From contig OZ020489.1 of NCBI GenBank assembly GCA_963971405.1, positions 11,470,001 through 11,534,000 of the forward strand: a DNA stretch of 64,000 bases, read 5' to 3'. The notes under the pieces were generated by a model that worked only from the letters and a program-made list of their open reading frames with translations, was not told where the DNA came from and searched no databases. Shown piece after piece: positions 24,232-36,857 of the stretch. A program made the position numbers and the translations under genes. Each line of letters opens with the position of its first letter. Within the stretch, counting starts at the first letter, position 1. This DNA is from Psococerastis gibbosa. Its lineage: Eukaryota > Arthropoda > Insecta > Psocodea > Psocidae.

Positions 24232-24285
24232 TAGTACAAGCCCCCCCCCCCCCCCCCCCCCGCCTCCGCTTGCTTGGCGCCCCTG

Positions 24286-25144
24286 GGGTGAACAACATTT
24301 ATCACATTCAGTTTTTATAAACAATTAACAACAACAATGCACTATATCTACAGCTGTTACTAGATATTTAAATATTCATTTTTTTTAACAATTTGTACCG
24401 TACCAATCAAGCAACAGCAGACAAAAAGACACCAAGAAATATTTTGCACTTAAATACAGTAAAACTTCACAGATGGTAAGGTAGACATTTAAACAAAAGT
24501 TCATAATGTCCTCCACTCATTTCAAGGTGAGCCTGGTTCAAAGAGAGCACCAAACTTCGTAGACGACGAGCGGGGACGCTTATACAATAGTTGATGAATA
24601 CGAATGGACGTGGAAGAATAGTGGCAGGACGGCAAAATATAATGTAAATAAGGTGACATACAAGAAGTTACAATTGACAAAAACGAAACAATGTTTCCGA
24701 TTAGCATCATTATTACTACTGTACCATTTATTAACATCAACTTCACTTAATAATAATAATGCTTCACGCATGCTTGCTGCTTAATAAATAATGCTTCACG
24801 CAATAGGTACCGTATGCTATCAGATCCTGTTATATGGTCACATTGCAGACTTAAATTCTCAAGTAAAAGCCCCAAACTATCCATCCTGAGTGCCTACGCT
24901 TTATATTGATTCCTCCCAAAAAATGAGTGGCAATTTTTATTTATTAAATTCCAATAACATTTGAAGTTCTCTAAGCCCAGTCCTGCCCAATCTCTGCTAT
25001 CAGTTAAGGCATTGAGGACCTAGTCGTTAAGGCATGGCAGCCTATTTTCTATACTAGTAACAGAACAAAAAAGTCCTTATTTATTAATTATTTATTTATT
25101 ATAATCTGTACATTGCATGGCCAATGCTTCAAAGCCGCATGTGG
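24286..25144. other. No gene recognised
   Basis: AT-rich sequence with overlapping minus-strand ORFs (24,522-24,771) that resemble no family. A near-duplicate short phrase, TAATAATGCTTCACGCA, occurs twice (about 24,754 and 24,786). Confidence 0.4.
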
Positions 25145-25402
25145 CGCGGGTCCCTATTGGGAACTTGCGCTAGGAAATTGGGGATGTTTACCGATTATAG
25201 GGGTATCTGCTCTGCTGTGTAAGTAGTGGGGGGGGGGAAGGTTAAATGTTGAAGAAGAGGCCGGATGCTCTTAGGAACAGTATGATATGTGTGATCTGTG
25301 GCTGTTGTTTTGTTTCCTAGCGCTTCGGAGAGGGAGGAGATAGCTCGTAGGACGGAGGTTCGTTGGACCGAGTAGGTTGAGCAATCGAGAAGAGGGCGAG
25401 AT
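25145..25402 (-). mobile_element. 5'-truncated I-type LINE fragment (3' end)
   Basis: Minus-strand sequence matches the 3' end of the LINE at 45.44-50.85 kb: the coding tail with LLDCSTYSVQR and VLRAISSLSEALGN, then the UTR including the G/C-rich CCCCACTACTTACAC tract and GGGACCCGCGC. Frame is broken relative to the long copy. Only about 260 bp remain. Confidence 0.85.
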
Positions 25403-26965
25403 AAAATTTTACTAAACAAGCAGATTTGGGTTTCATTTTTGTTTTATATTAATTGTTGAAATTTTCATATTTGGCTCTTTGGCTAAAAAGTTTACCAACC
25501 ACTGGCCCAGCTGATCATCATACAAAGAGGGACAAAAGCATCAGTAACTTCTTGCAGCCATATTAGCATTGGAGAAAATTTCATTCAAATTTTTACTTTT
25601 CGATCCTCATCCCCATCCTTGAAGTATTGGACATTACAGGTTAAACCCTTAATTAGTTTAATGTATTGTATTCCAGAGTCATTAAATTGAGTTAACATTG
25701 ATTGTACAAATGGCCCTCCCTGAAATTTTGATTTTGATAACGATGAAAATTTGACAGGAAAGGAGCCTCCCGAAGATCGCTTTCATACACGTAGACAAGA
25801 AAACGATTGGGCGTACCCCGGGAAACATCACTGAGATTTCTGTGCAAATGGAATCAAACCCACCCAATTGGCACTTTTCAGAGCCATTCCTGACGGGCAC
25901 GAAAAAATTGGAAAAACCTGTACCTGATTAATTATTAATTTTTTCCCCCGTTCAGCAATGACTTTTGTGAGTTTAGTGATGGGCTCGTAGTGTATTCCTG
26001 CTCGATCGTGAGCATGCGGATTCAAACAGACAAACAGTCTCGTAAACTCCCTGTGTGTCCCATAACTTACAGCAGGCATAAGTTCGCAATAGCGGCATTT
26101 TTATTTAATTATTCTCTGGCGAACTTCGACCGGATTTGTGGCACACACAGAGAGATCTAGGATACTTCAGAGGACAAATTGTAGAGTAGAATTGGCCATG
26201 TTGCACATCGATTGCTTGAGTGTGGGCGACCGCATTAAGTAGTTATTTCCTAACTCACCTAGTGCACCTCCCACAAAGTAGTGGAGCAATTTTCAGGTGT
26301 TCGAATGCGAACACGCACTATTGAGTGCAGTTGAAAGGGATATACTAAAGGTAAATACATTGAATTAAATAAGAGAAATTCTAACCCATTAATAATTAAT
26401 TAGCCGGCTTCGGTGCGGTGGCAGATCCACAGGGGGGTAAATTAGTAAATTCATAGAAAAATTCATAAGATACCTAGTAAAAAAAAATGGATATAACTCA
26501 ACTTTTCAACAACAACAAAAAATTACCTTTTAAACGTATAAAAAACTAGTGACCCCCCCCCCCCCCTAAATTTACCGCTTGTACTCGTGCGAGTCTCACT
26601 ACACGCCATATGCGACCGGAGACATGTCGTTACTCAACGCAATTGCTATTAAGTTAATTAGGGACTGAAGAGGTAAATATGATGCATTCTTTAAATTGTT
26701 TCTACTCGATTTATCATTAAAAAGAAAAAAAATCATTATAATAGGGGTATTCACTATGCGGTATTTTGCATGCTGAGCTGTGTTAAATATGTTAATTCGA
26801 GAATCCCACTCTCGAACGTACATTTTAAAATGGAACTCGGGGTTCGCATAATCCATCGTTAATGTAAATTTAAACATACATTTGTGTAGAGCGGCCGCGG
26901 CCATTTAAATGTCATTATAGTTTTTTATTGTTTATGAGCAGATATTTAGAGTGTGAGAGGTTAAT
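25403..26965. other. No gene recognised; overlapping minus-strand ORFs
   Basis: Minus-strand ORFs at 25,828-26,079, 25,682-25,900 and 26,599-26,904 show no domain I recognise and no convincing splice sites. A C-tract (about 26,553) and poly-A stretches are present. Probably old repeat sequence. Confidence 0.35.
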
Positions 26966-27830
26966 TGCTTTCCAATTTATACGTAGTATAAGGAAAGCTT
27001 TGTGACGGTTGAAATTTTCGATTCCAAGATTTCAACGGATTTACACGTTTTCAGGTCCCAGGAACCCAAAAAAGTGGTTTTTACGAAATGTCTGTCTGTC
27101 TGTCGTTCTGGCTGTCTGTCTGTTCGTCGATTTCCGGGCAAACTTCTCGGTCGATCTTGATGAAATTCGGCATGTAGGTTTACAAAAATCATACGTCGGA
27201 GCGATTTTTTTTATTTGGGGCTAACTTAATTTGGGGGGGTTTTATTCTCAAAAAAACGTCTAAAAAAATTATTTCTCAAAAACGGCTCCAACGATTTCTT
27301 TTAAATTCACACATATTGTAGTCGTTATTAATATTACCGAAATGCGTGGGGTTCGCTTGCCTCTTGATAGGTTGCTTCTGGGGGTAAAAAAAAATAAACA
27401 TAACTAAATTTTAATGAAAAATAACTAAAAAATAATTTTTCTGCGAAACTTTTCAATCGATGATTTCTACCTTCAGGCATGTTTTAGGCGTTAAATTGTG
27501 TAACGAAACCGGACAGGTTGCTCTCCCAGAAAAGTATTTGGTTTTGTAAAAAAAAAATGTTTTTTTGAAAAAATGATAGAAAATTCACGCTCAAATGCAT
27601 ATTGCGTGCCCTGCCAGTATTGCTGTGTGGTAATGTGTTGGTCTGAACTATCTAGAATTTACCTCATCTCCAGTGACTTCAGGTGGACAACCCCCCCCCC
27701 CCCCCCCCCGAGAAATCGGAAATTTAACCATAGGAAAAGTATTTACCATGAAATTACTCATTTTCTCTATCTACTAATTTTGATAAATTTGAAAGCATGT
27801 TCGAGTAAACTCGGACCGGTTTTTTTGAAT
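26966..27830 (+). repeat. Dispersed repeat with CTGT-rich core, copy 1
   Basis: It begins ATTGCTTTCCAATTTATACG and runs through GATTTCAACGGATTTACACG, a (CTGT)n-rich tract at about 27,090-27,122 and GATGATTTCTACCTT, ending near AGCATGTTCGAGTAAACTCG. The same order of blocks returns at 38,527-39,260, and partly at 41,870-42,290. No coding capacity was recognised. It is a widespread-looking, unclassified arthropod repeat. Confidence 0.7.
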
Positions 27831-29139
27831 GATTTTTTATTATGTTATACATTTTATTTATATTTATTATTTACTCATATTTAAATTTTATGAGAAATAA
27901 TTTGTTGATTTTAAATTTTAGCAAAACTTAAGACTTATGCCTATCTTCGCGATGTTTACATGTCCGAATTTAAAATTTTGAGCATATATAACATGCTGAA
28001 TGACATAGTGAATACTCCTTATTACTATTTTAAGGTTTCACTGGCGACAGACAAGAGTAGAGTGACCAATCGTGGGCCAACTGATTTTTGGCATAGGACA
28101 CCAAACTGATTCATATGCCTGGAATTAATTAAAAATTTTGATTCATTTTTAGCAAATTACAAAAAAAGTGGCAGCCTAGTCCACCCCCGGACCCCCGAAA
28201 TCTCACGGGAGGGGGGGGGGGTTGTTCCAGGTTTTTCATGCTTTTTACATGACTGCTGCCAACCGATAAAGGTCTACGTAGCAAGAAAAAGTCATATTAA
28301 CTATAAATATATTAAAAAATGACGCGAAAAGAACATTTCTCCCGGGTGATTTTAACCCATCACTTCAAGTTAAGTGATTTGGTGACCCTCATTTAAATTA
28401 GCAGTTTTTTTTTTTAAGCCGATTTTCTAGGGAAATATTGTAGGTAGAGCCGTCAAAAATATCCTTCAAACTAGCAAAAATGCCCCTCTACATTACAATA
28501 TATAGCCTATGATATGTGGCCTTCACTTACACCAATAATTGGCCACAGTTCTGGAACATCTTGTCTTCGGGACTAACACACCACGTTTATTGTACAAAAA
28601 TACAGGCTACTTGACAATTTTTGAAAACCTATTACCTTTTTATTTTTATTTTATTTTATGCACGTTAAAATCAATTTAAGTTTGATGGTTAACGTGACTA
28701 GTATGCGACGCCATCCGTGACAGCCACCGTAGCTGTAGCATTAATATAATACGTATGCGAAGTCTGGCGTCATTTTCTTGTTGCCCATGTCTGCCGTGGT
28801 TTTGGCTCCACAGTCAAAAACACCAAAATTCAAAATTTATTTATTTATTTTCAATATTTACAAGTTTTTCAGCAATAATATATAGGTGTGTTATTATTGT
28901 TAGCCTACATAAGATAATCTTGCATATTTTATATTAACTATCAAATAGCCTCTATTGAATTAGAAAAAAATGGCCCATGTTATCATACATCTAAATCGTC
29001 AGAAATTTCTTGAATGGTGGCCTGATATATTGACAGCTGTAATTCTAAGAAAAAAAAAATTGATACTTAAATACCATGAGACAGATATTTGATTTTTTCA
29101 CCTAATAGGCTTTTACCCCTCTGGTAGTCTCTTAAAAAC
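27831..29139. other. No gene recognised
   Basis: AT-rich with a G-tract at about 28,208 flanked by GGGGGTT and CCCCGGACCC. No supported gene. Confidence 0.4.
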
Positions 29140-32030
29140 CATTTAAAAAAAAACTCCCCCCAACCTGCAGATACCTACCCCATTCTTATACTGATAATTT
29201 GTTGTGAATTTTTGGTCACCCTACGCATTGGGTGCCTCAAGTGGGCTATAAGCTATTTGGACCTTAAAGCATAAAGCACTCTGACTGGTAGGAAACTTAA
29301 CAGGGAAATCCTAACCAACCCCACATCATGTCTCACACGATCCAAGTAGTCCGTGTCATAAGCATATTCTACGTCTAACCCAGCGGCGTAGTCAGAAATT
29401 TTTTTTTTTTGGGGGGGGGTGTCCAGTTTTTATCAATATCATCTAATTAGGGACATGATCTTAATTTTCCTTGCCCAGGCACCCGAGGGTCGGGAGGCCG
29501 AAGGCGGGTCCGGGGGTCTCCCCCGGGGAAGGGGTTTGAAAAAAAGTAGACCTGAAATTGTGGAGTTTTACACATTTAGATGTCTTGTAACGTATTCAAA
29601 TAACGTTTAGGTTTTACAGCCGAATAATAGTAGGCCTACTGCAAGAAAGAGCGGGCCGGGGGTCTCCCTCGGGGGAATTATTTTTAAAAGGAATAGGCCC
29701 AAAGTAATGGAATTTGCGCACTTTGAAAGCTGTTATGTTTATATTTCACATGAGAAGAATATTACAGCTAACAAGGGGCTACCCCGGGGAACGTTTTTTA
29801 AAATCGGCAAAAAAAATTTGATTTTGCAGACAATAACTGTATTAACAAAACTGTAAACAGGGGGACCGGGGTCTCCCCGGGGATTTTTTTTTAAATAAAT
29901 ATCTGATAAATGTGGTGTTTTGCTAAAAAAAAAAAAAATTTTGGGGGGGTCCAGCCCCAACTGACCCCCCCCCCCCTTGGCTGCGCCACTGGTCACTCTA
30001 ACCAGCAACCTCAGGGCGCAACAGATCTAAAAGCTACGCTCTTCATTCACAACGTACTCAATCTAATGTCCCTTACGAGCTACTGTATTATTGATGATAA
30101 GATTCAGCTCAGTAACGAATTAATACATCGGCGGCATTCGTGCGATACAAGGCTCGATGTACACCATAGTTGTATATCAATTTCCTAAGGCGCATGGTAC
30201 AGTTTACTATAATGTGTTTTCCAGAAGAGGAATCTTCACAACCTGAGCTCTGGCAACGTAAAAGCTACTCAAACGTTAAGTTCTTGTTATCAGCGACGAA
30301 TAGAAGACAATCATATGCATGCATTCACATGGTTATCGCACAATATTTGCCTCAGATCCCAAGCAACGACCACTGTTCAAGTTCAGTTTGGAATGGAGTG
30401 AGTGACTGAAGTTTCATATTGGAATTTCCCTAAACACTAGTGGACTGACCAGTGCCATGGTCATTGGCCAGCACAACGGTGGATTTAAGGACTGACAATT
30501 AGGTGTTGAGTTGCATAGCGGGCCACCAATAGTAGCTAAGTCCAAGACAAGATATATAGACATCAGTGCTCAGAAGTGGAGTGCATACCCGACAGAAGAG
30601 CGGGGTAGAGCCCTGGATTGAGAACTTTCTGTGGGCGTAGATGTTTAGAAAGACATATGATGCAATGACAGTACACGGACCGACGTCAGGCAGCAGCTAG
30701 GTGTCTCAACCCTACAAATCACGTTCACCTCACTTCACTTCACAAAATACCTAATTTAAGCCTAAGCACTTCACAATTTTCTTCATATCCTCTTCTCTCT
30801 TCCCACTTCACAGACACTTCACCAGACCCTACACTCCCAAGACACCCTGCTGCCCGAAGGCATCCATCTTATACTGTCGAAGTTTCGGACATATAATGCG
30901 ACCACGTTGGCTCCCATCCAGTAGACCTAGCGTGGCTTACAATATTGATTTAGCACCGTTGTTGAAAATTTTAACACAATAACATGCCTCAATATAACCA
31001 TGGGGTACTGATAATATAGGATGGGAGAAGTAAGAAGGGGATAAAATAGAATATTCCTGGTTCAATTGGCATTTAACATGAAGATATTGAAGATACTGCA
31101 AACCAGAAATGCGGTTGTTGTGATGCTGTAGGCCTTATGTTGGCTGTGAAACTTGGGCTATAAGTGAAGGCATGAACAGTCAAATAGAGGCGCTCGAGAT
31201 GAAGTGTTAAGAAAGAATATTATGGGCAGTGATAGCCAGATGGATTGCACATACGTACAATGCCGGGCTGGAGGGGCAGATGTACGGTAATCATAGAGAG
31301 GGATTGATGAAAGGGAGGGATAACGTATAACAAGATACCAGGATTAAGTTGTTGAGTACCAATTTACAAGGGTAAAACTTAACCAAGGTACTAAGTAAAG
31401 CAGACCATCGTCGTTCTTCTGTCGGGGGTTTAATTCTCCATGAATATACGAGTATACCGTATTTCATGTACTCAGCAGCAATAGTTTGTCCGCTATACAA
31501 CTCATACACTATACACTGTCTTATCGCATTAGTCCACTCCAAACACCTCGTCGCATTCCAAACTGAAGTTAAACTAGCCTTTGAAGAACTTAGAGGCTGA
31601 CCGTTACTCTTTTTGCGAAGCAATCTTTTGGAAAACAAATTAGTAGAAGCCCCAGCCCATTAAGAAGATGACCTTGCCTGGCATACATCGCAAATTGTAC
31701 GCAACAGCAACCGATGAACTAAATCGGTACTGAAGCTATCGAACCTTACCAAAAATAGACAGTAGCTCTGGCCGCAAAAGATCCAGCAAATTGAGAACAG
31801 GAGCGCAGCCTTCAAATCTGCTGTAGCCTAAGTAATGCTGAAGAGACGTAAAATATGCATTGACGCAAAACAACATAGAATGTGTAAGACAATCTGATAG
31901 GGTCCCATCAACTTTCCCATTCCAAGCTTCCTACTAAGCTAGGTGCTTAAGGCCCTTCTACCAAAAATTCGATTTAGTGTTCCAGACTAGACTAGACTTG
32001 ACTACGGCCGGCGCTTGAATATTATTAGCT
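29140..32030 (+). repeat. Paralogous repeat, copy 2
   Basis: Partner of 19,170-21,780 (see shared blocks there). It lacks the hAT element of copy 1 but carries its own 611-bp insertion (29,381-29,991). No conserved ORF. Confidence 0.8.
29381..29991. mobile_element. Non-autonomous hAT-like insertion (611 bp)
   Basis: Ends CAGCGGCGTAG and CTGCGCCACTG are inverted. Comparison with the empty site in copy 1 (ACGTCTAATCAGC near 19,430) shows the insertion boundary. Left flank GTCTAACC and right flank GTCACTCTAACC suggest an imperfect duplication. The interior has G- and C-tracts and repeated GGGGTCTCCC(C)GGGG phrases. Confidence 0.7.
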
Positions 32031-32761
32031 CATGGTAAATACAATTTTTCGCCCTCCCCACGTATTCCTCAATTTTGCTTCAATTAACCCTTAATTAACC
32101 GGTCACTTCATGTTCAACAAGCCCATGCGAGGTGTTGGATTCGCCACTGCGTGCCAACGCGTGCTGTTTGAAGCTAATGTATCCATCTAATTTCGATCGA
32201 ATGGTTGGCTTTAAGGGCCCATGCGGGGTGGTTCACATTTTACTGCACACCTGATGAGTACTTAATTTTTGTCTTTGTTTTTAATCTTTGTTGTGAGAGT
32301 ACAGGCATCAATAAAATGCTCTCTAAGTTTGAATACTTAGTTGGATCTCAACACCTTCAAAGCATTTTCATGAAGTTGAAACTGATTGGGCAAAGTAAGA
32401 AGCAGCATTTTGATAACCAATGAGGTGTTGTCTTATGGCCACTCATATCCTACAATCCAATTTGTTATAAAATTGATAAGTTTTAATATTTAAAATGAAT
32501 AAAAAAATCTTTGTATAGGCCAAAGCATTCACTTTAGATTTTTTTGGAATATCTAAAAGACTAATGATGAAGATTATTTATTTAACTATCAATCAAGACG
32601 TCGGGGTTAGTGGTTTTACTTTCCTATATTTTATTACTTTCCTATTTATTTTTTATTTATTATTTTGCTTCTAAATGTTATTTCTTATTTTTTCCCTTCG
32701 TTTTAAATTAAATTTTGTAGTTTTAGACTTCTATCAATTTTTTATATAGAGTACCTATATA
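32031..32761. other. No gene recognised
   Basis: AT-rich. A 72-codon ORF at 32,205-32,423 has no recognised domain. Confidence 0.4.
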
Positions 32762-34478
32762 CTGTTCGCCCAGAAAAGTTTGCAAATGCACATGAAAATA
32801 TTCCTTAATGCTTTACCAAGTCGGGGACAAGTCCCGCCTCTCCATGTAAATTCCCTATGCTGCATTTTCAAATCAGATAGAACTACTTTGCATGTGTTTG
32901 TATACACAAAACTTGCGGGGGTTCCATTCCAAATTTAATGCATTAAGGTCACAAGTGGACATTGCTTATTTTTTTAGCTAAAATTGTCGATCTGTTGCAC
33001 TTTTTACGAATTCACGACTCCAATGTCAAAATCAAAATTAAAATTTTCTGAATGTTAGTTAATTGTCTTCAATTACTGTAGCAACGTTTGTGGAACGGTT
33101 TTAGGAGCATCATAGAACAAAATCAAAGCAATATTTATTGTTATAAATATTATTAGTGATGCGTTTCTTGAATTTGAGAAATGTTTTTAAAATTTTCATC
33201 TTACCATACTGCGTTATAAAATGGATCAACTTGAAAGTAGACAGTTAATATCGAAGTTAAGGGCATTCAGACCACAGAAAAGAGTGTTAAGTCTTACCAA
33301 AGGAAGCAGGCCTAGTAAGAGGAAGCAACTGAAGCAACATTTCCGCATGAACCGTTTGGTAAGGCAAGCAAATTCACTAGGAGGCATGAATGATGATCTT
33401 AAACCTTTGCGAACTATTTAAGGAAGTTGAAAGTTATATATAAGATATATATATATACAGAGTCCAGGAGTCCGTTGAGGTATAAAATCAACAAAAATAT
33501 AAAGGAAAGAAGACGTCAATAATACTACAATAATCTCGACGAATGTGATGAAAGTATGATAAGGAACCCCATAATTATGTACATTCATCCTAGGATGATT
33601 GCTGACTGTTAAGCTTGGACACCCTGCGACAAGAAATATTTCAGCTTAATGGTCGTTACCAAATGCCCAAGGAGAGCCTCCGCGTATTTATCACTAGGCG
33701 TCTTCATTTCAGGTAAAATAAAAAACACAACCAGTCAGTTGAGGAGACTATTATAAATACACGCAGAAGTGCAGCAGAAACAAAGAAGTCACAATTTAAA
33801 TGCTGTGCAGATTTAAGATGTTTGACAAAATACAACGTCTTGGTCGAGTCGCCACGCACGCTTTCTTGGCGTTATAGGTATTTACAAGGAATCCGAAACG
33901 CCAGGTCTGAAGGAAATCGCATTGTATACCTTGACGAGACCCTTATTGGTGTGATTTACAGAAACTCTATTCTGTGGCCTGAACGCTCTTAAGTTAACTT
34001 TCTACTTTCAAGTTGATCCATTTTATAACACAGTATGGTAAGATGAAAATTTTATAAATTTCTCAAATTCAAGAAACGCATCACTAATAATATTTATAAC
34101 AATAAATATTGCTTTGATTTTGTTCTATAATGCTCCTAAAACCGTTCCACTAACGTTGCTACAGTAGTTGAAGACAATTAACTAACATTCAGAAAATTTT
34201 AATTTTAATTTTGACATTGGAGTCGTGAATTCGTAAAAAGTGCAACAGATCGACAATTTTAGCTAAAAAAATAAGCAATGTCCACTTGTGACCTTAATGC
34301 ATTAAATTTGGAATGGAACCCCCGCAAGTTTTGTGTATACAAACACATGCAAAGTAGTTCTATCTGATTTGAAAATGCAGCATAGGGAATTTACATGGAG
34401 AGGCGGGACTTGTCCCCGACTTGGTAAAGCATTAAGGGATATTTTCATGTGCATTTGCAAACTTTTCTGGGCGAACAG
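32762..34478. mobile_element. Long-TIR Tc1/mariner-superfamily element (1.7 kb)
   Basis: The ends CTGTTCGCCCAGAAAAGTTT and its reverse complement are flanked by TA on both sides (32,760-32,761 and 34,479-34,480). The inverted repeats are about 515 bp each (32,762 to about 33,282, and about 33,968-34,478) and nearly identical. That is far longer than usual for the superfamily. The ~690-bp interior carries coding remnants. Confidence 0.9.
33221..33990 (+). pseudogene. Transposase remnant in the long-TIR element
   Basis: A 66-codon basic ORF (33,221-33,421, starting MDQLESRQLISKLRAF) begins inside the left inverted repeat. Farther on, broken frames at about 33,840-33,985 include RYLQGIRNARSEGNRIVYLDE, which resembles the stretch around the second catalytic Asp of IS630/Tc1-type DDE transposases. 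Most of the catalytic domain is missing, so the element needs a helper. Assignment of the second piece rests on one motif. Confidence 0.5.
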
Positions 34479-34799
34479 TACGTGCATTATCTATTTTCAT
34501 ATACGAGAGGAGTTGGCACAGTTCTAATAATCGTGTGTATAAGACAGGGTGTACATTTAAGGGTATGTCGTTTAGCTTCTTTGATCGTATAATGAGGCAG
34601 CAAAACATTGTATTTTATGTCACTTTTTTTTGAACTGTACGTATTTGTTCCTTCTGCTGATTGTAGTTTTTAGCCAACGGCCTTACCATGTTGATTCCAT
34701 TAGAGCAGAGCTTGTTTCAAACTGCGGCAACTTGGTAGTGTGCACAGCGTTGGCAGGGGAACCTGGTGGGACATGGTAACTCGCTTAGGCAGTATAAAA
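34479..34799. other. No gene recognised
   Basis: Short spacer between the long-TIR element and a SINE. It ends in a TATAAAAG-like sequence (about 34,793) just before the SINE. Confidence 0.4.
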
Positions 34800-35035
34800 G
34801 TCGAGTCCTGGTCACCTCCGATTTAATCGTGTGACTTTACCATGTTCCCCAAGTGGTTCGGAATCCACTATAATCAGGAGATCCACCCTGTTAGTCAACT
34901 CCCCTTTCCCCGAGGTGAAAGAGTCTGCCCTTAGGGTGCCTCAAGTTAACAAACAGACTCACTCCCCCCGCCAGGCTGACAGGGTTGCTTAAAGCAGAAA
35001 TGCTGAAAGCAGGCGTTAGAAACAACAACAACGCG
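34800..35035 (+). mobile_element. tRNA-like SINE, family 2, copy 1
   Basis: A ~235-bp unit starting GTCGAGTCCTGGTCACCTCC with a B-box-like GGTTCGGAATCC and an (AAC)n tail, also present at 44,466-44,697. Start, tail and size suit a tRNA-derived SINE. The A-box is weak. Confidence 0.65.
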
Positions 35036-35772
35036 CCGGCCTTGCTGGATCATGGACCACCGAAAAAAAACTTCTGACTACATTCAATCGCATTTCTTTC
35101 AATTATGTAATTCCAGAATTCCACCACCAAATTATGTATGCAAATGACGGAATCAAATATGGGTTGAAAATTTCTCTTAATTACGGGCTACAATTTCACA
35201 GGCTAAGTTATTGTGGAGTTAACTGGTGCAATTGGGTTAATATACCCTATTATTTCTGGCTTGCGTGGGAAAAAATAATTAAAAACTTAAAAAATGTAAT
35301 CATAAGTACAGGTAACTTATGGACCTTTTTCAAACAGGAACCCATAGGGAAAGGTCGGCTAAACCCCATGATTTGAATGATCTGATTGGTTTTCTAGGTC
35401 TGTGGTTCCCATTAAGAATAATTCGCGGACCCCATTTCGGCCCAATAGCTCTGGTAAAATAATTATGTGCTCTCCCAGTGATAAGCCATCCCTGAACAGT
35501 TCATCGTATCAGCTTAGGTCGTTTCGTTTGAGGCTGTGTTCCTTTTTTAATGCAGAGATTGGGCTTTTTCGATGCTAGATAGAGACCTTGCGCTACTCAT
35601 AAAATTCAATTGGGCTGATAGTGCTTGAATAAGTGCGGTAACAATGGTAGAAATGATGCGTGCCGGAAACACTAAAATATAGAAAATAAACAATAATAAT
35701 TAAATACCTTTGACGTAGCCGTCATGGCCTACGTGCCGGAAGATGGTTGTATAATGTCCTGCCACCACGCTC
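35036..35772. other. No gene recognised
   Basis: No supported feature. If the cadherin tail continues to 35.8 kb, this lies downstream of it. Confidence 0.35.
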
Positions 35773-36035
35773 TTAGGCCCGGTATACACGGAGGGAACAA
35801 AGATCAGTGCCATAGACTACAATAAGGTATAACAGCAATTCATGTAGGCCAACGTGCGCCGCCGTCTGCGAAGTGTGGTAAAGCAGAGAAATGGTTTGGA
35901 GGGGGCGGTGGCGGTGTCCGACTCGTGTTCCATCTTCTGCTGGTGCTGGTGGGAAGTCCCGGGAGGCGATGACAACTTTTCCCGCTGCACTATGAGGAGA
36001 CGCGACGCGGGAGGTGAAGACAGCTGCTCCATCAA
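35773..36035 (-). CDS. Candidate terminal exon of unknown minus-strand transcript
   Basis: GC-rich (unlike its AT-rich surroundings) and preceded on the minus strand by a good acceptor (TTTTTAGTTTCTACATAG). Two frames stay open: one reading DGAAVFTSRVASPHSAAGK down to a stop near 35,773, and one starting MEQLSSPPASRLLIVQREK. No domain is recognised. It could be the last exon of the Fat-like cadherin tail, an exon of another gene, or chance. Confidence 0.25.
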
Positions 36036-36857
36036 CTATGTAGAAACTAAAAAAAAAAAAAATATTAGAATCTCCAGCCATTTATTTCCCCGCAAAAAAG
36101 GCCAATTTTCTCCCAGTCGTAGAAATGAAAAAGATAGTTTAACCATGCAAGAGAGTCCTTATGAGATCATTGGACCCCCACCCCCTATATAGCAGATGAT
36201 ATTGATCGTAGAATCAACAATCCGTCTCAAGTTAAAACATCTAGAAGAAACGTTGAATTTGCTATTCTACAGATCTTGGTACTGAAAAGGTGTCTCTCCT
36301 ATTAATTTACCCTAAATCTCTCTGCAGCCGACTATTCAACACATCTAATTGCACTGGTAAGGTTTCTCTCCTATTACTTGTGCCTAACTGTGGCTGTGGG
36401 TAACTGTTCATCGCATGTAATGGCACTGAAAGGCTTTTCTCCTCTTTTTTGTCCCTCAATAACCCTTTAAGCGACTGTAATTGTTATTAATGTTATTATT
36501 TTGAACTAACTTGAAAATTCAACCCATCTCCTGGCACTAAAAAAGCCATATATAGCAACGCAAAGGCTTCCCTTCTACCAATGTTCTCTATATGGCTTTA
36601 CGACTGATATTGATCAGACAATTTATTATTAAGTAAGAACTCTCTCCAAAACTCCGATATGGAAGGGTCGAATTTCTAATCTCTTCTAATGGGACTCCTA
36701 ACTACACCATGTCTCGGATCAGTTTAACAAAATTTCTCAAAAAGTAAAATTTCACAGGAAATATTGAGCATAGATATTTTTTAATAAAGCCTCAGGATAA
36801 CTTCTTAAATTTAAGCTTGACTGATATTTCTGAGCAGAAAAAAATAATCGAACTTAC
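36036..36857. other. No gene recognised
   Basis: AT-rich. Would be an intron if the flanking candidate exons are real. Repeated short phrases (TCTCCTATTA, GGCACTGAAAAGG-like) occur at about 36,280-36,460. Confidence 0.35.

Larger units (their letters stand above)
22355..24285. mobile_element. hAT-like element split by a Tc1-like insertion
   Basis: The outer ends CAGGGGCGCC (22,355) and GGCGCCCCTG (ending 24,285) are inverted. The interior outside the Tc1-like insertion is short (22,355-22,634 and 24,232-24,285) and includes a run of 21 C at 24,241. Flanks TGAAGAAC and GGGTGAAC match only partly, so the target duplication is uncertain. Confidence 0.5.

Noticed and set aside
25682..26904. Protein-coding gene on the minus strand
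   Set aside because: The overlapping ORFs lack domains, splice signals and compositional contrast. Not supported.
35854..36192. 112-codon plus-strand ORF
   Set aside because: It is antisense to a GC-rich candidate exon, runs into a poly-A stretch, and shows no domain.
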